From Streptococcus mitis subsp. hohhotensis (GTDB lineage Bacteria > Bacillota > Bacilli > Lactobacillales > Streptococcaceae): a stretch of 64,000 bases of DNA. Positions 8,896 through 17,854 of this stretch are shown here, piece by piece. The notes under the pieces were generated by a model, which made no database searches, had not been told where the DNA came from, and saw only the letters and a list, made by a program, of their open reading frames with translations. The DNA lies in NCBI RefSeq assembly GCF_000722775.1, contig NZ_JPFZ01000010.1, positions 62,001 to 126,000 on the forward strand. Reading direction: 5' to 3'. The translations under genes were made by a program, and so were the position numbers. Every line of letters begins with the position of its first letter. Position 1 is the stretch's first letter.

Positions 8896-10026
8896 TTAGT
8901 AGACTGTTTTTTCAGTTTCTACATCGAAGAAGTGTGCTTTGTTCAAGTCAAATCCAAGTTCAACTGTTGCGCCTGTTTGCAAGTAGTCACGAGCATCAAC
9001 TTTGGCAACAAATTCATCTTTACCAACTTGGCAGTAAAGGTGAGATTCTGAACCAAGCAATTCTGATACAGAGATAGTTGCTTTGACAACTGATTCTGGG
9101 AATGTTTCAAGGAAAGCAGGTTCTGCATTCACATCTTCTGGACGGATACCGAAGATCAATTCTTTACCTTCGTAGCCTTTTTCACGAAGAACTTTCAATG
9201 CTCCTTCTGGAACTTTCAAACGGAAACCGTCAGAAACAATTTCGCTACCAACCAATTGCACGTTGATGAAGTTCATAGCTGGGCTTCCGATGAATCCTGC
9301 TACGAATTTGTTAACTGGGTTTTTGTAAACTTCTTGAGGAGTACCGATTTGTTCCACACGTCCGATAGTACCTGTACCAGCAGGGTTCTTAGTTGCTGAC
9401 ATGATAACGATACGGTCTGCAAGTGTCATCGCTTCTGTTTGGTCGTGAGTTACGTAGATAGTTGTAGCTCCGATACGACGGTGGATTTTAGCGATTTCAG
9501 CACGCATTGATACACGAAGTTTGGCATCCAAGTTTGACAAAGGCTCGTCCATCAAGAACACTTTTGCATCACGGACGATGGCACGCCCCATGGCAACACG
9601 TTGACGTTGACCACCTGAAAGGTCAGCTGGTTTACGTTCCAAGAATTCTTTCAATCCAAGGATTTCAGCTGCTTCTTGCACACGTTTGTCGATGTCTTCC
9701 TTGCTGTATTTACGCAATTTCAAACCGAAAGCCATGTTATCATAAACAGTCATGTGTGGGTAAAGAGCGTAGTTTTGGAATACCATGGCGATGTCACGGT
9801 CTTTTGGAGCTACGTCGTTGACAACCACGCCATCGATAGATGCAGTACCTTCTGTGATGTCTTCAAGACCAGCAATCATACGAAGAGTTGTTGATTTACC
9901 ACATCCTGAAGGACCTACGAAAACGATAAATTCTTTGTCTTTGATGTCCAAGTTGAAGTCTTCAACTGAGTAGTGTTCGCTGTTTGGATATTTTTTGTAA
10001 ATATTTTTAAGATTCAATTCTACCAT
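8896..10026 (-). CDS. msmK: Sugar ABC transporter ATP-binding protein MsmK
   Basis: This 376-aa ATPase is of the MalK/UgpC/MsmK class. It has Walker [10 protein letters not shown], signature LSGGQRQR, Walker [17 protein letters not shown], the H-loop [12 protein letters not shown] and a C-terminal TOBE regulatory domain. In streptococci one MsmK serves several carbohydrate transporters that lack their own ATPase. That agrees with its position here, with no permease or binding-protein gene nearby. It starts after an AAAAGGAGTTCACCTC ribosome binding site. A cre-like site 40 bp upstream suggests carbon catabolite control. Confidence 0.94.
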   Translation of the reverse strand: MVELNLKNIYKKYPNSEHYSVEDFNLDIKDKEFIVFVGPSGCGKSTTLRMIAGLEDITEGTASIDGVVVNDVAPKDRDIAMVFQNYALYPHMTVYDNMAFGLKLRKYSKEDIDKRVQEAAEILGLKEFLERKPADLSGGQRQRVAMGRAIVRDAKVFLMDEPLSNLDAKLRVSMRAEIAKIHRRIGATTIYVTHDQTEAMTLADRIVIMSATKNPAGTGTIGRVEQIGTPQEVYKNPVNKFVAGFIGSPAMNFINVQLVGSEIVSDGFRLKVPEGALKVLREKGYEGKELIFGIRPEDVNAEPAFLETFPESVVKATISVSELLGSESHLYCQVGKDEFVAKVDARDYLQTGATVELGFDLNKAHFFDVETEKTVY

Positions 10027-10065
10027 GAGGTGAACTCCTTTTGTCTTTTGATAGTTTTATTATAG

Positions 10066-10082
10066 ATGAAAACGCTTTACAT
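10066..10082. promoter_or_regulatory. cre-like operator upstream of msmK
   Basis: ATGAAAACGCTTTACAT contains the AAACGCTTT core of catabolite-responsive elements but has one extra base relative to the strict palindrome. It closely matches the AAAACGCTTGACAT site at the scrA promoter in this window. CcpA or a LacI-family repressor is the likely binder. Confidence 0.6.
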
Positions 10083-10138
10083 TTCTATGGCAAGGTGACC
10101 AAAAAAATAAAAAAGTTCTGTGCAACTTGCACAAAACT

Positions 10139-11008
10139 TTAGAGAATATCTGGTAAAATCAATTGATAACACAGGGTGAGATCTGTCAACTCCTTCAACT
10201 GTAGCCCTGTCAATTCTTCCCATTTATCAATCTTGTATTGGAGAGAATTGCGGTGCAGATAGAGTTGCTGGGCTGTTTTAGTTAAGACAGCACTATTTTC
10301 CCAAAGAGAAAGAATGATTTCCTGAATCTGATCCTGGTCCACAATCATCTGGTGTAGACATTCCTTGATTGCCTTCAAGTCCACGAGTCTTTCTCCCATA
10401 CTCCAAAGATAGAGCTGAGAAAAAGTATGAACACCTTGGTGACCCTGACGCCACCAAGTCTTGAACAAATCGCGCTCAGCTTTGATCAAATCGGATAGGG
10501 CTTGGTGACCCGTCTGAGACCAAACCTGGCCTAACATGATAGAGAGACGCAGTCCAAAGTCATACTCAACCGCTTCAATCGTATCACTTAAAATAGCTCG
10601 TACAGAAGTGTATTTGTCTTGTTGAAGCACGAAAACATAATCCTGAGCTCCGACCTGAAGCACCGTCTGACAGTTGGGAAAAAGAGTCCGCATCATATCT
10701 AGCCAAGAAACTAGATTTTCCTGCTGAAAATAGGAAAGATGACAGTAAACCAGCTGAATCTTTTTAAAAGCTTGTGGTGCCTGTCCCTTCCCCTCAATCA
10801 AAAAAGAATACCAAGGATTGAGCGAACGAGCCTGCTCCTGCTGGGTCAAAAGAGAAATCAACTGCTTTTCACGCTCGCTGAGCCCAGCTTCCTCCAGCAA
10901 AATCCACTGCTGAGAAGCTAAAGGGAGAGTGAGATACCCCTCTTTCTCTACTGGTTGGTCTGAAATCTGAGCTTCAGGAAACCAGTCTTGTAATGCCTTT
11001 GCAATCAT
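10139..11008 (-). CDS. PucR/CdaR-type helix-turn-helix regulator
   Basis: This 289-aa protein ends with the PucR C-terminal helix-turn-helix: QLYLHRNSLQYKIDKWEELTGLQLKELTDLTLCYQL. The centre (VGAQDYVFVLQQ ... DFGLRLSIMLGQ) resembles the GGDEF-like sensor domain found in CdaR-family regulators; I infer this from position and hydrophobic pattern only. It starts 4 bp after mrnC with GTGGAGGACTAGGAC upstream, so it may be cotranscribed with mrnC-cysS. Its position next to msmK suggests, without proof, a role in carbohydrate control. Confidence 0.78.
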   Translation of the reverse strand: MIAKALQDWFPEAQISDQPVEKEGYLTLPLASQQWILLEEAGLSEREKQLISLLTQQEQARSLNPWYSFLIEGKGQAPQAFKKIQLVYCHLSYFQQENLVSWLDMMRTLFPNCQTVLQVGAQDYVFVLQQDKYTSVRAILSDTIEAVEYDFGLRLSIMLGQVWSQTGHQALSDLIKAERDLFKTWWRQGHQGVHTFSQLYLWSMGERLVDLKAIKECLHQMIVDQDQIQEIILSLWENSAVLTKTAQQLYLHRNSLQYKIDKWEELTGLQLKELTDLTLCYQLILPDIL

Positions 11009-11011
11009 GTC

Positions 11012-11398
11012 CTAGTCCTCCACTTTTTGGATGCACCACAAAATCAAGCTCTCAAGACGTTCCAAATTTTCTGTCATATGGAGATAGCCCATCACGGCTT
11101 CAAAACCTGTGGACATACGGTAAGTCACCACATCAGCATTTTTGGCCTTGGTATGGCTATTGGTATTGCGACCACGTTTGTAGATTTCCTCTTCTTTTTC
11201 CGTCAGGACTTGCTCCTCTAACATAAGGGAAATCAGGCGGGCCTGAGCTTTGGCCGACACATACTTGGTCGCTTCTTGGTGGAGTTTATTGGGTTTTGTC
11301 ATGCCTTTAAGAATGAGGTGGCGGCGAATATACATAGAATACACCGCGTCCCCCTCAAAAGCTAGCGCAATCCCGTTAATGAGATTGACATCAATCAC
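11012..11398 (-). CDS. mrnC: Mini-ribonuclease 3
   Basis: Mini-III is a dsRNA-binding-domain-free RNase III that matures 23S rRNA ends. The 128-aa protein has the signature FEGDAVYS near residues 14-21, whose acidic residues form the catalytic site, and the second motif RNTNSHTKAKNADVVTYRMSTGFEA. It begins with GTG at 11398 after GAGGTGGACAC and overlaps the end of cysS by 8 bp, the usual coupling in Firmicutes. Confidence 0.92.
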   Translation of the reverse strand: MIDVNLINGIALAFEGDAVYSMYIRRHLILKGMTKPNKLHQEATKYVSAKAQARLISLMLEEQVLTEKEEEIYKRGRNTNSHTKAKNADVVTYRMSTGFEAVMGYLHMTENLERLESLILWCIQKVED

Positions 11399-12734
11399 GT
11401 GTCCACCTCACTCCATCCTTGGTGTCAAGGAGCTTAATCCCTTGAGCAGCCAATTGGTCACGGATTTGATCCGCTGTCGCAAAGTCACGATTAGCACGCG
11501 CTTCTTGACGTTTTTGAATCAAGACTTCAATCTCTGCATCCAAAACTTCCTCAACAAAGACAATTCCAAAGACTTCTAACATATCCGCAAGAGCTTGCTT
11601 AACACTTGCATCATAGTTGCCTGAGTTGATCCATTTGGCCATTTCAAAGACTACTGTGATTCCATTTGCCGCGTTAAAATCTTCATCCATAGCTGCTACA
11701 AACTTGTCTTTAAAAGCCTGTAACTCTTGAGCATCTACAGTTCCAGTAAATGGTTGTTCGTAAGTGTTCTTTAGATACTTGAGATTAGTCTCTGCATCAC
11801 GCACTGCCTTTTCTGTAAAGTTGATAGGCTTGCGGTAGTGTTGAGTCGCAAAGAAGAAACGAAGTACTTGCCCATCAAGAGTTTTAAGGGCATCATGGAC
11901 TGTGACAAAGTTGCCCAAGGACTTAGACATCTTGACATTGTCAATATTGACAAAACCATTGTGCATCCAGTAGTTAGCAAAAGTCTTGCCTGTTTTGGCT
12001 TCTGACTGGGCAATTTCATTGGTATGATGAGGAAACTCAAGGTCAGCTCCACCACCGTGGATATCAATAGTATCACCCAAAATCTCTGTCGACATGACTG
12101 AACACTCGATGTGCCAGCCTGGACGACCAGGTCCCCAAGGACTGTCCCAAGAAATCTCGCCTGGTTTAGCAGCTTTCCAGAGGGCAAAGTCTACAGGATT
12201 TTCCTTACGAGCCGTTTCTTCATCGGTACGACCTGAAGCACCCAGCTCCAAATCTTCCAAGGTTTTATTGGCCAACTTAGCATAGTTGTGGGATTTTTCC
12301 ACACGGAAGTAAACATCCCCTTGACTCTCGTAAGCAAAGCCTTTTCCAATCAAGTCTTCCACAAAGCGGATGATGTCAGCCATAAACTCCACCACACGCG
12401 GATGGCGAGTCGCAGGTTTGACGCCCAAGGCCGTCACATCCTCACGAAAGGCATCGATGTACTTGTCCGCAACCTCCTGAGGCGTGATGCCTTCTTCCTT
12501 GGCACGGTTGATAATCTTATCATCCACATCCGTAAAATTGGAAATATAGGCAACCTCATACCCACGGTACTCAAAATAGCGACGAACCGTATCAAAAGCC
12601 ACTGTTGAGCGGGCATTCCCCACGTGGATATAGTTGTACACGGTTGGCCCACAAACATACATCTTGACCTTGCCGTCCTCGATTGGGACAAATTCTCGCA
12701 AATCACGAGACATGGTGTCATAGATTTTAATCAT
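11391..12734 (-). CDS. cysS: Cysteinyl-tRNA synthetase
   Basis: This 447-aa class I synthetase charges tRNA-Cys. The HIGH motif reads YIHVGNARS, the KMSKS motif is exact, and zinc ligands are seen in MYVCGPTVYN and GWHIECSVM. The open frame extends to GTG 12770, but the conserved N-terminus MIKIYDTMSRDLRE starts at ATG 12734, which is preferred although its ribosome binding site is weak. It follows an acetyltransferase gene and cysE, linking cysteine synthesis with its use in translation. Confidence 0.94.
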   Translation of the reverse strand: MIKIYDTMSRDLREFVPIEDGKVKMYVCGPTVYNYIHVGNARSTVAFDTVRRYFEYRGYEVAYISNFTDVDDKIINRAKEEGITPQEVADKYIDAFREDVTALGVKPATRHPRVVEFMADIIRFVEDLIGKGFAYESQGDVYFRVEKSHNYAKLANKTLEDLELGASGRTDEETARKENPVDFALWKAAKPGEISWDSPWGPGRPGWHIECSVMSTEILGDTIDIHGGGADLEFPHHTNEIAQSEAKTGKTFANYWMHNGFVNIDNVKMSKSLGNFVTVHDALKTLDGQVLRFFFATQHYRKPINFTEKAVRDAETNLKYLKNTYEQPFTGTVDAQELQAFKDKFVAAMDEDFNAANGITVVFEMAKWINSGNYDASVKQALADMLEVFGIVFVEEVLDAEIEVLIQKRQEARANRDFATADQIRDQLAAQGIKLLDTKDGVRWTRD

Positions 12735-12816
12735 AAAATAATAGTCAGGAAAACCAAAATCAAAGAACACTTAGTTTCATCACTAAGAGTTCAATTGAAT
12801 TTCAGTCCGAATGTCT

Positions 12817-13701
12817 CTACACTTCGGAATCCCTTGCTCCTTTCTCATTCAGATAAACCACCTGAGTCTGTTTGACAAAGCCAATTTTTTCATACAAACG
12901 TTTGGCACCTACATTGCTATCTTCCACGGCAATCTGAAATTCCTTATCATTTTGCTCAATTAGTTGGTTGACAAGGGATTTTGCTAAATAGCTTCCATAG
13001 CCTTTTCCACGTTCAGGTTCCGATATTGCTAAACCGTAGAAGTAATTCGTATCGCTCGATAAATCAATCGTGCAAGTTCCAATAACCTGATCGTTTTTTA
13101 ACAAAATATATAAGCGACTTTCTGGATCCTTCAGAGCTTCAGCGACATATCTATCCACAATCTCTCTAGACTCATGTTCCTCTGAAAATGCCTGAAATTT
13201 TAACTGACTAATTTGATCCTGATACGAACTATCTGCTAACAAAACTTCAAGATTAGAAACATTTGCTAACGGATAAGGTCTTCTATCCTTACCTAACCAA
13301 GTTTCTGTCTCTTCATCCTCGACCAATCCCCAGTTGCTAACAAAATCAGGATGGCGGTCTAGAAAAATACGTTCTGTCTGAAAAGTAACTGAACGAATAG
13401 GGAAAGAAGCCGTTTCTTTCTCAAAACTCATAAACAATGCACGCGCAATTCCCTGATGGCGATGATCCGGATGAACCAGTATCGTCACCTCTACATCTTG
13501 GTCATCTGCATAGACAGTTAATAAACCAACAAGTTCGCCTTTTTCATAATAAAGGAAAAAGGCGGGCATGTTTAGGTCAAAATTAAGCATGTTAGAGAGA
13601 TAGGGATCACGATAGGTACTGTCATAGTTTTGGCAACAGTTAATTAGTTTTTTCGCCTCAGATAGCTCCTCTTGGCTTAACTTGTTTCTTGCTTGAATCA
13701 T
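12817..13701 (-). CDS. GNAT N-acetyltransferase with two acetyltransferase domains
   Basis: This 294-aa protein contains two GNAT folds. The first has the acetyl-CoA loop HPDHRHQGIARALF (about residue 78) and the second has LAISEPERGKGYGSYLAKSLV with AVEDSNVGAKRLYEKIGF near the C-terminus. The second half looks like the active one, with the full Q/R-x-x-G-x-G/A signature. The acceptor is unknown. It starts with ATG 13701 after AGAGGGTACCTAT and lies between cysE and cysS in the same orientation. Confidence 0.85.
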   Translation of the reverse strand: MIQARNKLSQEELSEAKKLINCCQNYDSTYRDPYLSNMLNFDLNMPAFFLYYEKGELVGLLTVYADDQDVEVTILVHPDHRHQGIARALFMSFEKETASFPIRSVTFQTERIFLDRHPDFVSNWGLVEDEETETWLGKDRRPYPLANVSNLEVLLADSSYQDQISQLKFQAFSEEHESREIVDRYVAEALKDPESRLYILLKNDQVIGTCTIDLSSDTNYFYGLAISEPERGKGYGSYLAKSLVNQLIEQNDKEFQIAVEDSNVGAKRLYEKIGFVKQTQVVYLNEKGARDSEV

Positions 13702-13712
13702 ATAGGTACCCT

Positions 13713-14330
13713 CTACAACCCCGACGATCTGTGACTGGCTTCTTTAGCCTGCTCGAGTTTATTGACGTAGTACTCTCGTTTTTCTTCTACTTCGTGAATG
13801 ACCGGCTCATCCTTTTTACCATGTACACGGACAATCTTAGCCGGAATACCGACAACTGTCACATCACTAGGTACGTCTGCCACGACAACTGCTGCAGCAC
13901 CGACCTTAGCATTTTCACCAATTTCCACAGGTCCAATAACTTGGGCATGAGCGGATATCAGAGCCCCCTTTCGTACAGTCGGATGGCGTTTGCCAACATC
14001 CTTCCCTGTTCCACCAAGAGTCACCCCGTGATAAAGAAGAACACCTTTTTCAACGATCGCTGTTTCCCCAATCACCAGACCAGAACCATGGTCGATAAAG
14101 ACCCCTGAATCGATCTGGGCACCTGGATGAATCTCAATCTGGGTCCAGAAGCGCCAAAACTGACTGTGCATACGAGCAAGAAGTTTGAAGCCGTGATTCC
14201 AGAGAAAATGCGAGAGACGGTGGGCCGCCAGTGCCTTGACACCTGGATAAGTCAGCAAAACCTCCAAAGTGGTGCGGGCCGCTGGATCATTTTCTTTTAC
14301 GATATCAATGGTTTCGCGCCACCATCCCAT
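13713..14330 (-). CDS. cysE: Serine O-acetyltransferase
   Basis: CysE makes O-acetylserine, the first step of cysteine synthesis from serine. The 205-aa protein has an N-terminal helical part and a left-handed beta-helix of hexapeptide repeats (HPGAQIDSGVFIDHGSGLVIGET), the catalytic HGVTLGGTGK segment and a C-terminal tail. It begins 15 bp after pnp with an AAAAGGAGAAATGT ribosome binding site, so it is in the pnp operon, an arrangement known from pneumococci. Confidence 0.94.
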   Translation of the reverse strand: MGWWRETIDIVKENDPAARTTLEVLLTYPGVKALAAHRLSHFLWNHGFKLLARMHSQFWRFWTQIEIHPGAQIDSGVFIDHGSGLVIGETAIVEKGVLLYHGVTLGGTGKDVGKRHPTVRKGALISAHAQVIGPVEIGENAKVGAAAVVVADVPSDVTVVGIPAKIVRVHGKKDEPVIHEVEEKREYYVNKLEQAKEASHRSSGL

Positions 14331-14345
14331 ACATTTCTCCTTTTC

Positions 14346-16559
14346 TTATTCTGAATCTTTTGGTGTTTCTGTAAATTCTTTCTTAGGTTTGTGGTCCTTG
14401 TGATGACGTGGGCGGTGAGGTCTCTCAGACTTTTCGCCTTTTTCATCACGTTCAGGTTTTGGAGGACGAGGAAGAAGGGCTTTCATAGAAGCATCCACAC
14501 GTCCTTTTTCATCAATCTTGATAACCTTAACATCAACTTCATCCCCGATTGCTACCAAGTCTTCGACATTATTGGTACGCGTCCAAGCCATCTCAGAGAT
14601 ATGAACAAGGGCATCTGTCTTATCAAAGAGGTTGACAAAGGCACCAAATTTCTCGATACGAACGACTTTAGCACGGTAAACTTCGTCCACCTTAGCTTCA
14701 CGGACCAAACCAGCAATAATTTCTTTAGCACGATTAATGGCATCTTGGTCGCTAGAGTAGATAGACACATTTCCTTCTTCGTCGATATCGATCTTAACGC
14801 CTGTTTCAGCGATGATTTTATCAATGGTTTCTCCACCCTTACCGATGACAATCTTGATCTTGTCCACATCAATCTTAATAGTATCAATTTTTGGAGCAGT
14901 TGGAGCCAATTCTGGACGAACTTCTGGAATGGTTGCTTCAATCACATCAAGGATTTCAAAACGCGCTTTCTTAGCTTGGGCAAGAGCCTCAGTCAAGATT
15001 TCTGCAGTAATCCCTTGGATTTTGATATCCATCTGAAGGGCTGTAATCCCGTCACGAGTACCTGCAACCTTAAAGTCCATGTCTCCAAAGTGGTCTTCCA
15101 AACCTTGGATATCTGTCAAGACTGTGTAGTTATTTCCATCTGAGATGAGACCCATGGCAATCCCTGCTACTGGCGCCTTGATTGGCACACCACCAGCCAT
15201 AAGGGCAAGAGTTCCCGCACAGATAGAAGCCTGAGATGAAGAACCATTTGATTCCAAGACCTCAGCTACCAAGCGGATAGCATATGGGAATTCCTCCAAA
15301 CTTGGCAATACTTGAGCAAGAGCACGCTCACCAAGAGCACCGTGACCAATTTCACGACGACCAGGTGCACCATAACGACCAGTTTCCCCAACAGAGTATT
15401 GTGGGAAGTTATAGTGGTGCATAAAGCGTTTCTTGTACTCTGGATCCAAACCATCAATGATTTGAGTTTCTCCCATCGGAGCCAAGGTCAAGACTGAAAG
15501 AGCCTGAGTTTGTCCACGAGTGAAGAGACCAGAACCGTGCACACGAGGAAGGAAGTCAACAACCGCATCCAAAGGACGGATTTCATCGACCTTACGACCG
15601 TCAGGACGCACCTTATCTTCTGTAATCAAACGGCGCACTTCAGCGTGTTCCATTTGTTCCAAAATTTCAGCCACATCACGCATGATACGGTCAAATTCTT
15701 CGTGGTCTGCATATTTTTCTTCGTAAACGGCAGTAACTTGGTCCTTAACTGCTTGAGTTGCAGCTTCACGAGCCAATTTTTCTTCTACTTGAACTGCCTT
15801 TTGGAGGTCACTGTTGTAGGCTGCGATGATTTCAGCCTGCAAGTCAGCGTCCACATGAAGCAATTCTACTTCTGCTTTTTCTTTACCAACTGCTGCAACG
15901 ATTTCTTCTTGGAAGGCAATCAATTCTTTGACTGCTTCGTGCCCTTTAAGGAGCGCCTCCAACATGATTTCTTCTGACAATTCTTTAGCACCAGACTCTA
16001 CCATGTTGATGGCGTGTTTGGTACCAGCTACTGTCAATTCAAGGAGAGACTGCTCCGCTTGTTCTTGCGTAGGGTTGATGATGATTTGACCATCCACATA
16101 ACCCACTTGCACCCCAGCGATTGGTCCGTCAAATGGAATATCTGAAATGGAAAGTGCCAAGGATGAACCAAACATAGCTGCCATTGGAGCAGAGGCATTT
16201 TCATCATAAGAAAGCACTGTGTTGATAACTTGCACTTCATTACGGAAACCTTCCGCAAACATAGGACGGATTGGACGGTCAATCAAACGCGCTGTCAAAG
16301 TCGCATCTGTTGAAGGACGTCCTTCACGTTTCATAAAGCCACCAGGAAACTTCCCAGCTGCATACATTTTTTCTTCGTAGTTGACTTGAAGAGGGAAGAA
16401 ATCTCCAGTTGCCATCTTCTTAGACATAACGGCAGCAGTCAAGACAGTTGACTCACCGTAACGTACGACAACTGCGCCATTCGCTTGCTTAGCAACCTGA
16501 CCAGTCTCTACAATTAACTCACGACCCGCAAAAGTCGTTTGAAACACTTGTTTTGTCAT
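14346..16559 (-). CDS. pnp: Polynucleotide phosphorylase (PNPase)
   Basis: PNPase degrades RNA 3' to 5' by phosphorolysis. The 737-aa protein contains two RNase PH domains, a KH domain ([18 protein letters not shown]) and an S1 domain ([19 protein letters not shown]), followed by a charged tail rich in K, E and P. The frame runs on to 16694, but ATG 16559 ([12 protein letters not shown]) matches the family N-terminus and has the ribosome binding site AAAGGGGATTAAA. A 90-nt imperfect hairpin lies upstream. It is the first gene of pnp-cysE-GNAT-cysS-mrnC. Confidence 0.95.
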   Translation of the reverse strand: MTKQVFQTTFAGRELIVETGQVAKQANGAVVVRYGESTVLTAAVMSKKMATGDFFPLQVNYEEKMYAAGKFPGGFMKREGRPSTDATLTARLIDRPIRPMFAEGFRNEVQVINTVLSYDENASAPMAAMFGSSLALSISDIPFDGPIAGVQVGYVDGQIIINPTQEQAEQSLLELTVAGTKHAINMVESGAKELSEEIMLEALLKGHEAVKELIAFQEEIVAAVGKEKAEVELLHVDADLQAEIIAAYNSDLQKAVQVEEKLAREAATQAVKDQVTAVYEEKYADHEEFDRIMRDVAEILEQMEHAEVRRLITEDKVRPDGRKVDEIRPLDAVVDFLPRVHGSGLFTRGQTQALSVLTLAPMGETQIIDGLDPEYKKRFMHHYNFPQYSVGETGRYGAPGRREIGHGALGERALAQVLPSLEEFPYAIRLVAEVLESNGSSSQASICAGTLALMAGGVPIKAPVAGIAMGLISDGNNYTVLTDIQGLEDHFGDMDFKVAGTRDGITALQMDIKIQGITAEILTEALAQAKKARFEILDVIEATIPEVRPELAPTAPKIDTIKIDVDKIKIVIGKGGETIDKIIAETGVKIDIDEEGNVSIYSSDQDAINRAKEIIAGLVREAKVDEVYRAKVVRIEKFGAFVNLFDKTDALVHISEMAWTRTNNVEDLVAIGDEVDVKVIKIDEKGRVDASMKALLPRPPKPERDEKGEKSERPHRPRHHKDHKPKKEFTETPKDSE

Positions 16560-16583
16560 TTTAATCCCCTTTGGATTGATGAA

Positions 16584-16592
16584 ATTATACGC
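16584..16592 (-). promoter_or_regulatory. Possible -10 element close to pnp
   Basis: On the minus strand GCGTATAATTTC gives a perfect TATAAT 25 bp before the pnp ATG, without a convincing -35. If used, the message would lack the upstream hairpin. Confidence 0.35.
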
Positions 16593-16618
16593 CTTGCCTA
16601 CAAAAATCAGGATACAAA

Positions 16619-16708
16619 GGGCGTAAAGAATCCCGTATGAAAATAGGAGATTGACGCAGTGTGCGATGCACACCAGGAAATCTATCTTTTTCACTAGGGA
16701 TTTAGCCC
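16619..16708 (-). promoter_or_regulatory. Long imperfect hairpin in the pnp leader
   Basis: The ends pair as GGGC with GCCC and AATCCC with GGGATT. Further in, TATGAAAA pairs with TTTTTCACTA through a bulge and AGATT with AATCT. The tip is TGTGC GAT GCACA. The whole 16560-16886 gap holds this structure, a possible upstream promoter (TGATAAAAT on the minus strand at 16800-16808) and the metF terminator; no gene is seen in it. Confidence 0.6.
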
Positions 16709-16840
16709 GTGTTCAACTATCTAAATACTTTGAAAAATTTAAAAATATTATTCTTTAGCATTTATACCCTCATCTTTGTATCAAGTACGTACAGAGTCTA
16801 TTTTATCATATTTTTCTTAAAAAGTGCGGTCTTTACCATT

Positions 16841-16880
16841 AAAAAGGAACCATTCCCCTCACTTGAGAAGAATGGTTTGC
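16841..16880 (-). terminator. Terminator after metF
   Basis: On the minus strand AACCATTC and GAATGGTT form a stem followed by CCTTTTTAA, a few bases beyond the metF stop. Confidence 0.8.
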
Positions 16881-16886
16881 TTTTTA

Positions 16887-17759
16887 TTATCCTAGAGACT
16901 GGTGATTAAACAAGGCATGGGTTGCTTGGTGAATGTATTTCGCTGTTTCAGCATTGTTCATTGTGTAGAGATGCACACCTGCAACATCCTGAGTTACCAA
17001 GTCCACGATTTGGTCCACTGCATAGGCAAGTCCTGCTGCTCTGAGCGACTCAGGGTCATGCTCATACTTGTCTAAGATGGCTTTAAATTTGCGTGGAAGA
17101 TGGATATTCTCACAGGTCTTCAAGAGACGGAGAGCCTGATTTCGATTCAGAATTGGCATAATCCCTGCATGAATAGGAACATCAATCCCAGCCAAGATGC
17201 ACTTGTCTTGGAAATCATAGAAGCGCTCATTGTCAAAGAAAAGCTGAGTTACAAGGCTCGAACAGCCTGCATCCACTTTCTTCTTAAGATTTTGAATATC
17301 TGAAATCTGATTTGGTGAATCTGGATGACCTTCTGGATAACAAGCACCAACAATATCAAAGTGAGGAGCTTGCTCCTTGATGAACTCAATCAAGTCCGTT
17401 GCGTAGCGGAAATCCTTTTGTGGCTCCACATCTGGAATAATATCCCCACGAAGAGCCAAGATTTTCTGCACCCCAACCTTGTCCAAGTCTGCAATAGTTT
17501 CAGCAACCTTGTCCTTGGTCAAATAGATGGCTGGTAAGTGAGCAATAGTCGGAATCGCCAAGTCATTTTGGATAAAGTCAGCCAAACGAACCGTCGTTTC
17601 CTTGATATTAAATTTATTATTGCTGGCAGTTACACTGATAAAGTGGGGAGCCAACTCCTGCATATCTTGAAGAGCAGAAATAATGTTATCATTACCAACT
17701 GCTGGGTTTGGAGGGAACACTTCAAATGAGAGTGACGGTGTTTGGCGTGACATAGTCAT
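16887..17759 (-). CDS. metF: 5,10-methylenetetrahydrofolate reductase
   Basis: MetF is a FAD-dependent TIM-barrel enzyme that makes 5-methyltetrahydrofolate, the methyl donor for MetE. The 290-aa protein shows the family start SLSFEVFPPNPA, the ALRGD loop and the GACYPEGHPDS motif. ATG 17759 has an AAAGGATA ribosome binding site; ATG 17753 (MSRQTPS) is the alternative. It lies 95 bp downstream of metE with no terminator visible between them, so the two probably form one methionine operon. Confidence 0.94.
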   Translation of the reverse strand: MTMSRQTPSLSFEVFPPNPAVGNDNIISALQDMQELAPHFISVTASNNKFNIKETTVRLADFIQNDLAIPTIAHLPAIYLTKDKVAETIADLDKVGVQKILALRGDIIPDVEPQKDFRYATDLIEFIKEQAPHFDIVGACYPEGHPDSPNQISDIQNLKKKVDAGCSSLVTQLFFDNERFYDFQDKCILAGIDVPIHAGIMPILNRNQALRLLKTCENIHLPRKFKAILDKYEHDPESLRAAGLAYAVDQIVDLVTQDVAGVHLYTMNNAETAKYIHQATHALFNHQSLG

Positions 17760-17854
17760 TATCCTTTTCTAGTTGATTTTTTCGTTAGCTGGACTCCTAG
17801 AATCCGAGTGAAACAGGCAGATTGACTAAACAGCGCTTCTTGAGAAATCCTATC

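Noticed and set aside
14346-16694. N-terminal extension of pnp to 16694 as a 782-aa protein
   Set aside because: The extra 45 codons lie in the hairpin region, lack a ribosome binding site and are absent from the PNPase family; ATG 16559 has a good site.
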